Assembly: GCF_028747785.1 (NCBI RefSeq)
Contig: NZ_CP118158.1
Span: forward strand, 1,674,001-1,738,000
Origin: Halosimplex aquaticum
Lineage (GTDB): Archaea > Halobacteriota > Halobacteria > Halobacteriales > Haloarculaceae
DNA length: 64,000 nucleotides
Direction of reading: 5' to 3'
In this document: positions 33,355 through 40,922 of the stretch, piece by piece
Layout: every line of letters starts with the position of its first letter
Position numbering within the stretch: position 1 is the stretch's first letter
The notes under the pieces: generated by a model
Database searches by the model: none
What the model saw: the letters and a program-made list of their open reading frames with translations, nothing else
Told to the model about the DNA's origin: nothing
Position numbers and translations under genes: made by a program

Positions 33355-33915
33355 ATGGGGTATCACACGTTCGACGCCGACCGCGCCGACAAACTCGAAA
33401 ATGCACAGCAACGGTACCAGTTCCTCTCCGCAGAGGAGTTGCTCTGGGCGCTATCACCAGAAGGGGACGAAACAGTGGCGGACCTCGGGAGTGGGACCGG
33501 GTTCTATACCGACGATGTCGCACCGGCTGTCAACCACGTGTACGCGGTTGACATCCAGGATGCGATGCACGACTACTATCGTGAGAAGGGCGTCCCAGAG
33601 AACGTCGATTTCCTCACCACCCAGGTGAGCGACCTCCCACTCGACGGAAACTCAATCGACGCTGCCTTCTCGACAATGACGTATCACGAATTCGCCAGCG
33701 ACGATGCACTCACCGAGATTCAACGAGTACTAAAATCGGAGGGGCGCTTCGTCGTCGTGGACTGGGCTGCGACGGGAACTGGCGATGAGGGGCCACCGCT
33801 AGACGAGCGGTTCACGGCCACTGACGCGTCGGACGCACTGCGAGAGCTCGGGTTCCGCGTCGAACACGAGGCCGTCCGGCCGGAGACGTTCCTCCTGATT
33901 GCAACGACTGCCTGA
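33355..33915 (+). CDS. Class I SAM-dependent methyltransferase
   Basis: 186 residues. SAM motif I is VADLGSGTGFYTDDVA, followed by VYAVDIQDAMHDYY (motif II), the post-motif ...STMTYHEFASDDALTEIQRVLKSEGRFVVVDW and the C-terminal VRPETFLLIATTA. This is the UbiE/Methyltransf_11 class; the substrate is unknown. It is one base downstream of the DUF302 stop. Given the location, a thiol- or metalloid-methylating role is possible. A truncated copy of the same gene lies at 38497-38917. Confidence 0.85.
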   Translation: MGYHTFDADRADKLENAQQRYQFLSAEELLWALSPEGDETVADLGSGTGFYTDDVAPAVNHVYAVDIQDAMHDYYREKGVPENVDFLTTQVSDLPLDGNSIDAAFSTMTYHEFASDDALTEIQRVLKSEGRFVVVDWAATGTGDEGPPLDERFTATDASDALRELGFRVEHEAVRPETFLLIATTA

Positions 33916-33980
33916 ACTCCATGAGATCTGGAATTAAAACATGCACAGCGTTTCGCTGTCGCTCGGACGCCATACTCGCG

Positions 33981-34176
33981 TTACCTGGCAGGATTGTCTT
34001 CCTCCTGACACTCGGAGTCGTCGGTGAGTAGCCCGAGTCCCCCACTGTTCGGGCCCGAGTACGACTGCGTCAAGGTCGATTGTTTCGTGGGCAGATAGGA
34101 TCTCGACGGTTCCGCCGACCTGTGCATGCTGGGTAGAGTCGGAGTGGTGGAAGATCGCTTTCACACGAGTATTCAT
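33981..34176 (-). pseudogene. DsrE-like protein, frameshifted and truncated
   Basis: From ATG 34176 the frame reads MNTRVKAIFHHSDSTQHAQVGGTVEIL...DLDAVVLG, matching the start of the intact DsrE-like protein at 40433-40765 (MKAVFHHSDADKHSQVLGNVENLL). One base out of frame it continues GPNSGGLGLLTDDSECQ, matching ANSGGLGLLTRDSD of the intact copy, then hits TAA at 33981. So there is one shift near 34065 and the C-terminal 50 residues are lost. GATATTGTA lies seven bases before the ATG. Confidence 0.82.
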
Positions 34177-34324
34177 CCGTATCTACAATATCGGATGGCT
34201 CTGCGGTACGTGGCAATAGAACGGTTGAACCGCCGAACAAAGCAATATACCCGGATTCCATCGGTCAGAGTGGCCCCAATGTCGCGCCAGACTTTTCAGT
34301 CTGTGTTCCGTAGTATTTCCTGAT

Positions 34325-35437
34325 ATGAGCAAGACTGGATACGCAGATCACACGATGACACCCGACGAAGTGGCAGATCGCCGTGAGGACGATGAGCTGT
34401 TCATCCTCGACGTCCGTAACAGGGACGACTACGAGGAGTGGCAGATCGAGGGAAGTCACAACGTCCCCATCTACGACCAGCTCCTCGACGGGAACTTCAC
34501 CGGACTCGAGGCGTCTCTCGACGAGATCCCGAAAGACAAGGAGATAGTTGTCGTGTGCGTCGCCGGCATCACGTCAACGGATGCAGCTGAGTTCCTCCGT
34601 GAGCGTGGTTACGACGCCAAGACGATGGATGACGGGATGAGCGGCTGGGGACGCGTCCACGTAACCTACGAGACCGACGTCGACGGCGTAACCCAGATCG
34701 TCCGCCCAGGTACGGGCTGCGTCTCGTACCTCGTCCACGACGACGGCGAGGCGATCATCGTCGACCCGAGCCTGTACGTCGACAAGTATCAGGGGGTCGC
34801 CGACGAACACGACGTCGACATCGTCGGTGCGCTCGACACCCACGCCCACGCCGACCACATCAGCGGCGGGCGGTCCATCGCCGACGAACTGGACGTCCCC
34901 TACTACCTCAACTCGATCGACGCCGGCGAACTCGATGAGTACGATGGGATCGAAGACGGCGACACGGTCATCGTCGGCGACCGCGATCTCGAAGTCCTCC
35001 ACACGCCCGGCCACACGCCCGGAAGCATCTCACTCACGTGGGACAGCGCACTGCTGTCGGGCGATACGCTGTTTCTCAACAGCGTAGGTCGACCAGATCT
35101 TGAAGGGAACGACGAGATTGACATTCGAGAGGGTGCGGGGGAGCTCTTCGATAGCCTCAACCGACTCGCTGAGCTGCCTGATGACACGGTCGTCCTACCG
35201 GGCCACTTCAACGACGAAGACATCCGTCCGCTCGCGACATCGCTCGGTCAGCTCGAAGAGGACAACGAATTGTTCAGCATGAACGACCGCGAGGAGTTCG
35301 TCGACACTATCGTCGAGAGCCTCTCGGACGAACCTGCAAACTACAACCAGATCAAGGCCATCAACTGGGGCAAAGAGCCGCTAACCTCGGACGCGTCGGA
35401 CCTCGAACTCGGTCCGAACAACTGCGCTGCGAACTAA
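34325..35437 (+). CDS. Rhodanese-MBL fusion (persulfide dioxygenase/sulfurtransferase type)
   Basis: 370 residues. Rhodanese domain (about 10-105) with active cysteine VVVCVAGITSTDA. MBL domain with THAHADHISGG, HTPGHTPGSIS, LLSGDTLFLNSVGRPDLE (iron-ligand Asp present) and LPGHFND. It ends exactly in LELGPNNCAAN. All metal ligands of an ETHE1-like enzyme are in place, so it should oxidise or hydrolyse a persulfide-type substrate. It stands alone on the plus strand, 60 bases or more from neighbours. AGTATTTCC, a partial match to the element, lies four bases before the ATG, with a small AGACT-TTTC-AGTCT hairpin at 34289-34302. Confidence 0.87.
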   Translation: MSKTGYADHTMTPDEVADRREDDELFILDVRNRDDYEEWQIEGSHNVPIYDQLLDGNFTGLEASLDEIPKDKEIVVVCVAGITSTDAAEFLRERGYDAKTMDDGMSGWGRVHVTYETDVDGVTQIVRPGTGCVSYLVHDDGEAIIVDPSLYVDKYQGVADEHDVDIVGALDTHAHADHISGGRSIADELDVPYYLNSIDAGELDEYDGIEDGDTVIVGDRDLEVLHTPGHTPGSISLTWDSALLSGDTLFLNSVGRPDLEGNDEIDIREGAGELFDSLNRLAELPDDTVVLPGHFNDEDIRPLATSLGQLEEDNELFSMNDREEFVDTIVESLSDEPANYNQIKAINWGKEPLTSDASDLELGPNNCAAN

Positions 35438-35550
35438 CGACGCATCGAAGCGGTTCAGTCCGTAATCACTGGCCGTAACACCCCCTGTCGTCTCCAATTC
35501 TCAAGACGAAACCGATGGATCATTAGCCGAAGCGACCATCGAATACGCCT

Positions 35551-36261
35551 ATGAGCAGAAGTTCGAGCAAAGATATCGATCCAGCTGATCCGGAGCAACG
35601 GGAGGTCGGACAGGGACTCCTCGATGAAGAGATGGGGCCCAGCGGGTCAATGGCTCACTTGTATCGCGGAGAAATCCATCGAATGAGGTTCTGGCGTGAA
35701 CGTCTCGACCGAACTACTAACTGGGCAATTATCGTAATAGCCGCCATCCTAACATGGTCATTTTCGAGTCCTACGAATCCACACTATGTGTTACTTCTCG
35801 GTGGCGGAATTCTCATCACATTATTGGTATTCGAGGCAAGACGGTATCGGGGCTACGATATTTGGCGGTCCCGAATGCGGACCTTACAAAAGAACGTCTT
35901 TGCGTATGGCCTTGACCCATCCCAAGGGCTCGAAGACCAAAATTGGCGGGCCGAACTGAGCAGCGACTACCGACAACCACAACTCAAAATTACGATGGAG
36001 GAAGCCATCGCTCACAGGCTTCGTCGCGTGTACCTCCCCCTGTTAACCATCGTTCTTGGTGCCTGGGTCATTCGTATCACTGCCTATGCGGATATTCCCG
36101 TGCCTGCCAGCGCAGCGATCGGGGACGCACCTGGTTTCCTTGTAATTGCCATCGTCGTCATCAGTTTCGGAGCGCTCCTGTTCATTGCTGTTCGGCCCCG
36201 GACGTGGTACGCCGAGACAGAACTCAAAGACGAAGACCTCCGCGAAAGGCAAGACAGCTAA
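35551..36261 (+). CDS. DUF2270-type integral membrane protein
   Basis: 236 residues. The N-terminal half has MAHLYRGEIHRMRFWRERLDRTTNWAIIVIAAILTWSF, a motif typical of DUF2270 proteins, then a second helix (YVLLLGGGILITLLVFEARR) and a cytoplasmic segment with WRSRMRTLQKNVFAYGL. Two further helices follow near 165-215. The function is unknown. The base composition is noticeably less GC-rich than that of the flanking genes, suggesting a different origin or recent arrival. It is not obviously in an operon. Confidence 0.75.
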   Translation: MSRSSSKDIDPADPEQREVGQGLLDEEMGPSGSMAHLYRGEIHRMRFWRERLDRTTNWAIIVIAAILTWSFSSPTNPHYVLLLGGGILITLLVFEARRYRGYDIWRSRMRTLQKNVFAYGLDPSQGLEDQNWRAELSSDYRQPQLKITMEEAIAHRLRRVYLPLLTIVLGAWVIRITAYADIPVPASAAIGDAPGFLVIAIVVISFGALLFIAVRPRTWYAETELKDEDLRERQDS

Positions 36262-36400
36262 GGGTCCCTCCTGGGGCTCCGCACGTTCCACCCCTATTCA
36301 GAAATAGAGCCTGAGGGATAGCGTCATCGTGGTCGCATAGTCGCTTTCTTCCGGGGCCGTGGATCTCCCGTCGAAGGCCAACGCTATAGTGATAGAGAGC

Positions 36401-36409
36401 AGTATTGTG
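36401..36409 (+). promoter_or_regulatory. AGTATTGTG element just before the rhodanese start codon
   Basis: AGTATTGTG on the plus strand, ending four bases before ATG 36414; CTATAGTGATAG about 30 bases upstream can serve as TATA. The sequence equals the consensus exactly, but the position is start-proximal as at the DsbA-like gene. Confidence 0.45.
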
Positions 36410-36413
36410 AATT

Positions 36414-36803
36414 ATGGGAAATATCGGGCCGTCACAACTCGACGACCGTCGCTCCGAGAAGAGCGTGTTCATCTTAGATATCCGCCCACAGACGGACTAC
36501 CAGCAGGGGCATATCGAGGGCAGCTTCAATGCGCCGGTCTACGACGATTTACAGCGTGGGGACACCCATGCTCTCGATTCCTTTCTCAATAAGATCCCGA
36601 GCGAGACGGTTGTCGTTACCGTGTGCAAGGCAGGTATCGCCGCTCAGAAAGCGACGAACTATCTTCGGGACCAGGGATACAACGCTATGACACTGAATGG
36701 TGGATATACAGGCTGGCGACACTATACCGAGGGAACACTCGTCTATCGTGGCCTCTCGTTGCTACGCCAGCTGATCCCTAGCGCCGTTCCGTCCGATAGA
36801 TGA
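36414..36803 (+). CDS. Single-domain rhodanese sulfurtransferase
   Basis: 129 residues. The domain reads VFILDIRPQTDYQQGHIEGSFNAPVYDDL, with active-site loop VVVTVCKAGIAAQKA (cysteine present) and NGGYTGWRHYTEG closing the fold, followed by a 20-residue tail with basic and hydrophobic residues. It resembles the rhodanese half of the MBL fusions in this window, so it could have arisen from one by loss of the MBL part. It is upstream of a membrane protein gene by 50 bases in the same direction. Confidence 0.88.
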   Translation: MGNIGPSQLDDRRSEKSVFILDIRPQTDYQQGHIEGSFNAPVYDDLQRGDTHALDSFLNKIPSETVVVTVCKAGIAAQKATNYLRDQGYNAMTLNGGYTGWRHYTEGTLVYRGLSLLRQLIPSAVPSDR

Positions 36804-36855
36804 TCAAAAATCAAATGCAAATCGCAGACAGCCACGGGAGGAAGCTAGTGTAACA

Positions 36856-37218
36856 ATGGGACAGTCATCTCCAAGAACAACCGGGATTCGTTCCGTTCTG
36901 ACACGCTACACAGAATGGCTCGCGATTGCGGCAGCGTTCATGCATGCAGGGCAGGACCTCATGCGTGGCGAACCAGCAGCACTCGGTATCCCTCCCTGGG
37001 TGTTCGCCGGTGGCTTCTTCGGCTACGCGATCCTTCTCGCGGCGGTCAACGACCGGACCCTCACACGTGCTGTCCTTACTGGTGGGGTGCCACTCGGAAT
37101 CGGCCTCTTCCATCTCATCGAGTCCCATCACGGAGGCTTCTTTATGCCCGTAACCTACGCGACGATCATCTTCGGTGGGGCGACAATCGCGTTGTACATC
37201 GCGGGAGAGTATTCGTGA
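36856..37218 (+). CDS. Four-helix membrane protein of unknown function
   Basis: 120 residues, four hydrophobic segments: WLAIAAAFMHAGQDL, PWVFAGGFFGYAILLAA, VLTGGVPLGIGLFHLIESHHGGFF and TYATIIFGGATIALYIAG. A pair of histidines in ESHHGG and an earlier FMHAGQD could bind a haem or metal. No family recognised. It is in the same direction as the rhodanese gene and convergent with the YeeE pair. Confidence 0.6.
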   Translation: MGQSSPRTTGIRSVLTRYTEWLAIAAAFMHAGQDLMRGEPAALGIPPWVFAGGFFGYAILLAAVNDRTLTRAVLTGGVPLGIGLFHLIESHHGGFFMPVTYATIIFGGATIALYIAGEYS

Positions 37219-37292
37219 CGCTCCTGGTTCGGCGGTTGAGTTAGCCGCGGGCATCGAAGTACCGAACGGAAAGTCGTCTAAAACGATAGACG

Positions 37293-37760
37293 CTAGTCCC
37301 CAGTAGCTGGTGACTCCCGATCTGTTGAACTTCGATGAGCGCGCCAGAGACCCTGCAGATAGGCGCCGATGAACATTCCGGCGATGGCCCAGAGGATCTC
37401 GTAGTTCCCGATGCCGAGACTCGCGTATCCTGCACCGGGACAGATACCCGAGAGCCCCCACCCGACGCCGAAGACGATACCACCGACGACGACGCTTCGG
37501 TCGTAGGACTTCTCGCGCTTGGTGTAACGGTCCCCCGTCAACGGGGCCGTATCAAGGACCTCCGTTCCCAAACGGATTGCAAATCCCATAACCAGCGCGG
37601 CACCGCCCATCACGAAGAGTAGTCCGAGATCCTCTAGTTGGAGAAAGTCCAGCACGATTTCTGGGCGAGCCATTCCACTGTACGCTAGTCCGAATCCGTG
37701 GAGGAGTCCGCCGACGACGATGACTAGCGTGAACAGCGGCTGCCGGGACGTGGTGCTCAT
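37293..37760 (-). CDS. YeeE/YedE half-permease (C-terminal-type half), second copy
   Basis: 155 residues from ATG 37760. Motif WGLSGICPGAGYASLG matches that of the copy at 19587-20045 almost exactly, and GMARPEIVLDFLQLEDLGLLFVMGGAALV is shared with it over its length. It should pair with the product of 37760-38251 to move thiosulfate or related sulfur. The start overlaps the stop of the partner. Unlike the first copy, no transporter of the PiT type follows. Confidence 0.87.
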   Translation of the reverse strand: MSTTSRQPLFTLVIVVGGLLHGFGLAYSGMARPEIVLDFLQLEDLGLLFVMGGAALVMGFAIRLGTEVLDTAPLTGDRYTKREKSYDRSVVVGGIVFGVGWGLSGICPGAGYASLGIGNYEILWAIAGMFIGAYLQGLWRAHRSSTDRESPATGD

Positions 37761-38251
37761 CAGGGAGTCACCCCCAGTGCGGCGACGATTAGGGCAGTGA
37801 TGATTGCGACCCCGATGAACAGTAGGACATTCACGATCGACGTTCGCGATAGCGACGCGATCCCAGATACGCCGTGGCCCGACGTGCAGCCTTTGCCGAT
37901 TCGGGTTCCAATTCCCACGAGGACGCCACCGCCGAGCAGCCGCCACCACTGGACGTCTGTGACGAAGATACCGGGCGTAAGAACTAGCCCATAGAGCGCA
38001 GCACCGGCGACGATACTGAGCGCGAAGACGACTCGCCAGTCGCGCGACGTGACGTACTTCTCACGCTGGAAGCGCGGAAGGTCGGAAACGTACGACAGCG
38101 TCGTCTCGAGGAACGTACTGTTTCCCGCTATGATTCCAGTTCCGAGGTAGATCACTGCGATTCCCAGGCCGACGAAGAGGCCCCCAACGAGATACTGCGT
38201 TATTCCCCGTGGGAACAGCTCGGCCCAGAGCGATAGGAGCATGGCGTTCAT
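37760..38251 (-). CDS. YeeE/YedE half-permease (N-terminal-type half), second copy
   Basis: 163 residues. The pore motif GTRIGKGCTSGHGVSGIAS is conserved, but the second cysteine of the first copy (GHGVCGVG) is Ser here. The segment AGNSTFLETTLSYVSDLPRFQ is shared with the paralogue at 20045-20602. The ATG overlaps the stop of a 43-codon open frame (ATGA), so a leader peptide or small protein may be cotranslated. Confidence 0.87.
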   Translation of the reverse strand: MNAMLLSLWAELFPRGITQYLVGGLFVGLGIAVIYLGTGIIAGNSTFLETTLSYVSDLPRFQREKYVTSRDWRVVFALSIVAGAALYGLVLTPGIFVTDVQWWRLLGGGVLVGIGTRIGKGCTSGHGVSGIASLSRTSIVNVLLFIGVAIITALIVAALGVTP

Positions 38252-38379
38252 AATTCGCAGTCACCCAAGAGCGGATTCACTTTGCAGACAGAGTTTATCG
38301 GATCCGGTGCACTCTCGATTAGTGCCTCGGGCTGCAGCGGGCCGTTACCGTAGCGGGCACGCCAATCGTATGCAGGCAT
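38248..38379 (-). CDS. 43-residue open frame coupled to the YeeE pair
   Basis: From ATG 38379 it reads MPAYDWRARYGNGPLQPEAL, then a Pro/Asp segment with one cysteine (NSVCKVNPLL) and ends GDCEL with a second, stopping by ATGA overlap with the half-permease start. The overlap is typical of a true gene, but the product is short and has no recognisable domain. It may be the remaining end of a longer sulfur-transfer gene lost by rearrangement, because the rhodanese-MBL gene that precedes the first YeeE copy is absent here. Confidence 0.4.
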   Translation of the reverse strand: MPAYDWRARYGNGPLQPEALIESAPDPINSVCKVNPLLGDCEL

Positions 38380-38451
38380 CAGGGAATCTAGTCGATTATG
38401 TCGGATAAGCGTTCTAGCTGTCTCCCCAATATACTACAATTTCGCGACCCG

Positions 38452-38465
38452 ATGTGAGCTCACAT
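38452..38465. repeat. Perfect 14-base palindrome ATGTGAG-CTCACAT
   Basis: The sequence is exactly self-complementary. It lies between the YeeE operon (leftward) and a truncated methyltransferase remnant (rightward), near an AT-rich CAATATACTACAAT stretch. It could be an operator, or mark the junction where the methyltransferase copy was truncated. Confidence 0.5.
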
Positions 38466-38496
38466 TGGGAGGAATACCCTAACATCAGTCAGCAGC

Positions 38497-38917
38497 CACG
38501 GCGTCGCTGTCAGACGACGTCGCGCCCCACGCGCGGACCGTGTACGGCGTTGACGTACAGGAGGAGATGCATGACTACTATTGCGAGAAGGGCATCCCCG
38601 AGAACGTCGACCTCCTCACCACCGAGGTGAGCGACCTCCCGTTCGACGCGGGTTCGGTCGACGCCGCCTTCTCGACGATGACCTACCACGAGTTCGCGAG
38701 CGACGACGCGCTCGTCGAGATCGATCGCGTCCTCGCATCCGAGGGACAACTCGTCATCGTCGACTGGAGCGCGACCGGGGCCGGGGACGTCGGCCCACCC
38801 CTCGACGAGCGGTTCACCGTCACGGAAGCGGCAGACGCACTGTCGAACGCTGGGTTCCGCATCGAACACGAAGCCGTCCGGCCGGAGACGTTCCTCCTAG
38901 TCGCCACGGCGAAATAG
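38497..38917 (+). pseudogene. SAM methyltransferase, N-terminally truncated copy
   Basis: The reading frame matches the methyltransferase at 33355-33915 from its DDVAP motif on: DDVAPHARTVYGVDVQEEMHDYY...STMTYHEFASDDALVEIDRVLASEGQ and VRPETFLLVATAK. About 45 N-terminal residues with the SAM loop DLGSGTG are absent; upstream bases show no homology. A GTG at 38540 could start a short product, but without SAM binding. It is a truncated duplicate, probably left after a rearrangement near the palindrome at 38452. Confidence 0.8.
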
Positions 38918-38976
38918 AAGTCTGGAGGGAGGCCACGACCCGTACAGGGCGACAAGTGGTGCCGATCACCTATCGC

Positions 38977-39618
38977 TCATGCTCGTTTCCGCAATCGGCC
39001 TCGAACGAACGGTCGTATCGGCGTCACGCCGAGGTTCATCCGATCGACCTCGACGACGTCGAACGATCGGTCGGCGGCGAACACTGACGCGGTCTGTCTC
39101 GTCAGGTGACATCCACCTGCGACCCGCTTCCAGAGCGGTGCAATAAGAGACTGGACGCGAGCGCGCCACCCGTCATCCAGTACGTGTTCGAAGAAGCGGA
39201 ACTCGCCGCCGGGCCGCAACACACGGGCCACCTCCGACAACGCCGCCTCGATATCCGGGATCGTACAGAAGACCATCGAGGCGATCACGACGTCAAACGA
39301 GTTGTCCTCGTACGGGAGCGATTCGGCGCCCGCTGATCGGAGATCGATCTCGAGTCCCAACTCGTCCGCTTTCTCGATGGCCTGCCGTCGCATATAGGGG
39401 TCGGGCTCGATCGCATGGAACGAGACGCCCCCATGGGCGACGGCGTTAAAGTACGAGAACATAGCCCCGGTCCCGGCACCGATATCGAGGACCGTACCGT
39501 GAAGATCTTCGACCAAGTAGCCGCGATGAGGACGCAGTAGCGTTCGCTCGACGACTGCCAACGCCGGGTCGTATATCGCAGCGAATAGTGGATGTGATGG
39601 GTCCTGTCGGCCGTCCAT
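38977..39618 (-). CDS. SAM-dependent methyltransferase (UbiE/METTL7-like)
   Basis: 213 residues. Motif I VLDIGAGTGAMFSYF, acidic motif II FHAIEPDPYMRRQA, then YEDNSFDVVIASMVFCTIPDIEAALSEVARVLRPGGEFRFFEHVLDDGW and a C-terminal GCHLTRQTASVF. The EHVLDD/GCHLTR pattern is that of METTL7-like proteins, some of which methylate thiols, which would fit the sulfur island; this is only suggestive. Monocistronic, convergent with the truncated methyltransferase copy. Confidence 0.82.
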   Translation of the reverse strand: MDGRQDPSHPLFAAIYDPALAVVERTLLRPHRGYLVEDLHGTVLDIGAGTGAMFSYFNAVAHGGVSFHAIEPDPYMRRQAIEKADELGLEIDLRSAGAESLPYEDNSFDVVIASMVFCTIPDIEAALSEVARVLRPGGEFRFFEHVLDDGWRARVQSLIAPLWKRVAGGCHLTRQTASVFAADRSFDVVEVDRMNLGVTPIRPFVRGRLRKRA

Positions 39619-39849
39619 GCATTGGCTATGGCCGTCTGCCTGAAGTATCCAAAGGCGCTATCGACGGCTTTCGAGAGCCCTCACAGATTCTCCGTCAGTC
39701 CATCATTTTCGCCGCAACGATGGGACTACTGAACCCCTCCACCGATTTTCTCGAATTGGAGTAGAGCCTTCGAGTGTTCCACTGCATACAATTTCTACTG
39801 TAGAACCAGCGTTTTGCGTCCGCAGGGCGAACGCGCACACGGAGGTTCC

Positions 39850-40200
39850 ATGAGGATGTCGTCCCCGACGCTCGTGTACGACGACGACTGCGGAATCTGT
39901 ACGCGTGCGGCACACTACGTCGAGCGTCGGTCGGACATCGGGATTGTGGGCTTTTCGGACCTGGACGACGAGTTGCGCACGTGGCTCCCAACCGAGTACG
40001 AGCGGTGCGCACACTTGATCGTTAACGAAAGTGTCTACTCTTGTGGCGAAGCAATGGAACGCGCCTACGAGCGGACTGGACTCCCACCATCGGCGGCACT
40101 GCCGGCGCTACGACGGATCCCCGGCTATGGTGCCGTCCGCGATCGCGTATATCGACTCGTGGCCGAAAACCGGCCCTTGATCGGTAGACTGCTGCCGTAG
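39850..40200 (+). CDS. DCC family thiol-disulfide oxidoreductase (DUF393)
   Basis: 116 residues from ATG 39850 (ATG 39856 also possible). The defining motif YDDDCGICT with C14 and C17 lies at the N-terminus, followed by the compact DUF393 fold with ALRRIPGYGAVRDRVYRLVAENR near the end. The family contains a CxxC thioredoxin-like active site; targets are unknown. It adds to the collection of thiol-redox proteins here. It stands alone between the methyltransferase and DsrE genes. Confidence 0.85.
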   Translation: MRMSSPTLVYDDDCGICTRAAHYVERRSDIGIVGFSDLDDELRTWLPTEYERCAHLIVNESVYSCGEAMERAYERTGLPPSAALPALRRIPGYGAVRDRVYRLVAENRPLIGRLLP

Positions 40201-40432
40201 TCATCCGATGGAGTACTCCGGAAAGGCTAGACCTCAAATTGCGGCCAGGCGGGTATGGACCGAGATTGCTGGCCATCTAAACAGCCACGAGTTCCGTGTT
40301 CACGCGAATAGCAAAGTGCAACGAGTGATAGACAAGCTGGCAATCTCGGCCATCGGGCTCCATGTCAAGCGCGAGGTTATCCGCCGGAGTCGTCCATTCT
40401 GGTGGTGACGGCGGAGCGAATACTCGGAACGC

Positions 40433-40765
40433 CTACGGGACGATGTACGCGTACCCGCCCGACTGCAAACGCGTCAGCTCTCCGACGCCTGACGAGACGA
40501 GTTCGACGCCGTCTAGCAGGTCGTCCGGAGTGACGTCGGTCCCCTCCAACGTGTTCTCGCACTGTTTGAAGTCGACACCGCGTTCCTGAAGGGCCTCAAC
40601 TCCATCCCGATGGTCAGAGTCCCGGGTGAGGAGTCCAAGTCCCCCGCTGTTCGCGACGAGCGCGACAGATTCGAGGTCGAGCGTGTCGTCGTCGAGGAGG
40701 TTTTCAACGTTACCCAGGACCTGGGAGTGCTTGTCGGCGTCCGAGTGATGGAAAACGGCCTTCAT
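40433..40765 (-). CDS. DsrE-like protein
   Basis: 110 residues: MKAVFHHSDADKHSQVLGNVENLL, then VALVANSGGLGLLTRDS and a cysteine in FKQCENTLEG, the DsrE/YchN fold pattern with the catalytic-position cysteine. Members pass sulfane sulfur or have unknown roles. It ends ...GVGELTRLQSGGYAYIVP, a typical C-terminus for the single-domain class. It is the intact paralogue of the broken copy at 33981-34176. It stands alone and is convergent with the DCC gene. Confidence 0.85.
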   Translation of the reverse strand: MKAVFHHSDADKHSQVLGNVENLLDDDTLDLESVALVANSGGLGLLTRDSDHRDGVEALQERGVDFKQCENTLEGTDVTPDDLLDGVELVSSGVGELTRLQSGGYAYIVP

Positions 40766-40922
40766 ACGCGTACTATCCCCCAGTTCCGGATAAAGAAACT
40801 GATGTTACTGCTACTCGTATCGACATCTAGCAGGGAGGCTGTCGTCCCCATACGGCGGTACTACCCGGTCCAGCGGCCCTGACTCGAGTACTTCCACGGA
40901 GTATGTAGTGAGCGACGGGGAT

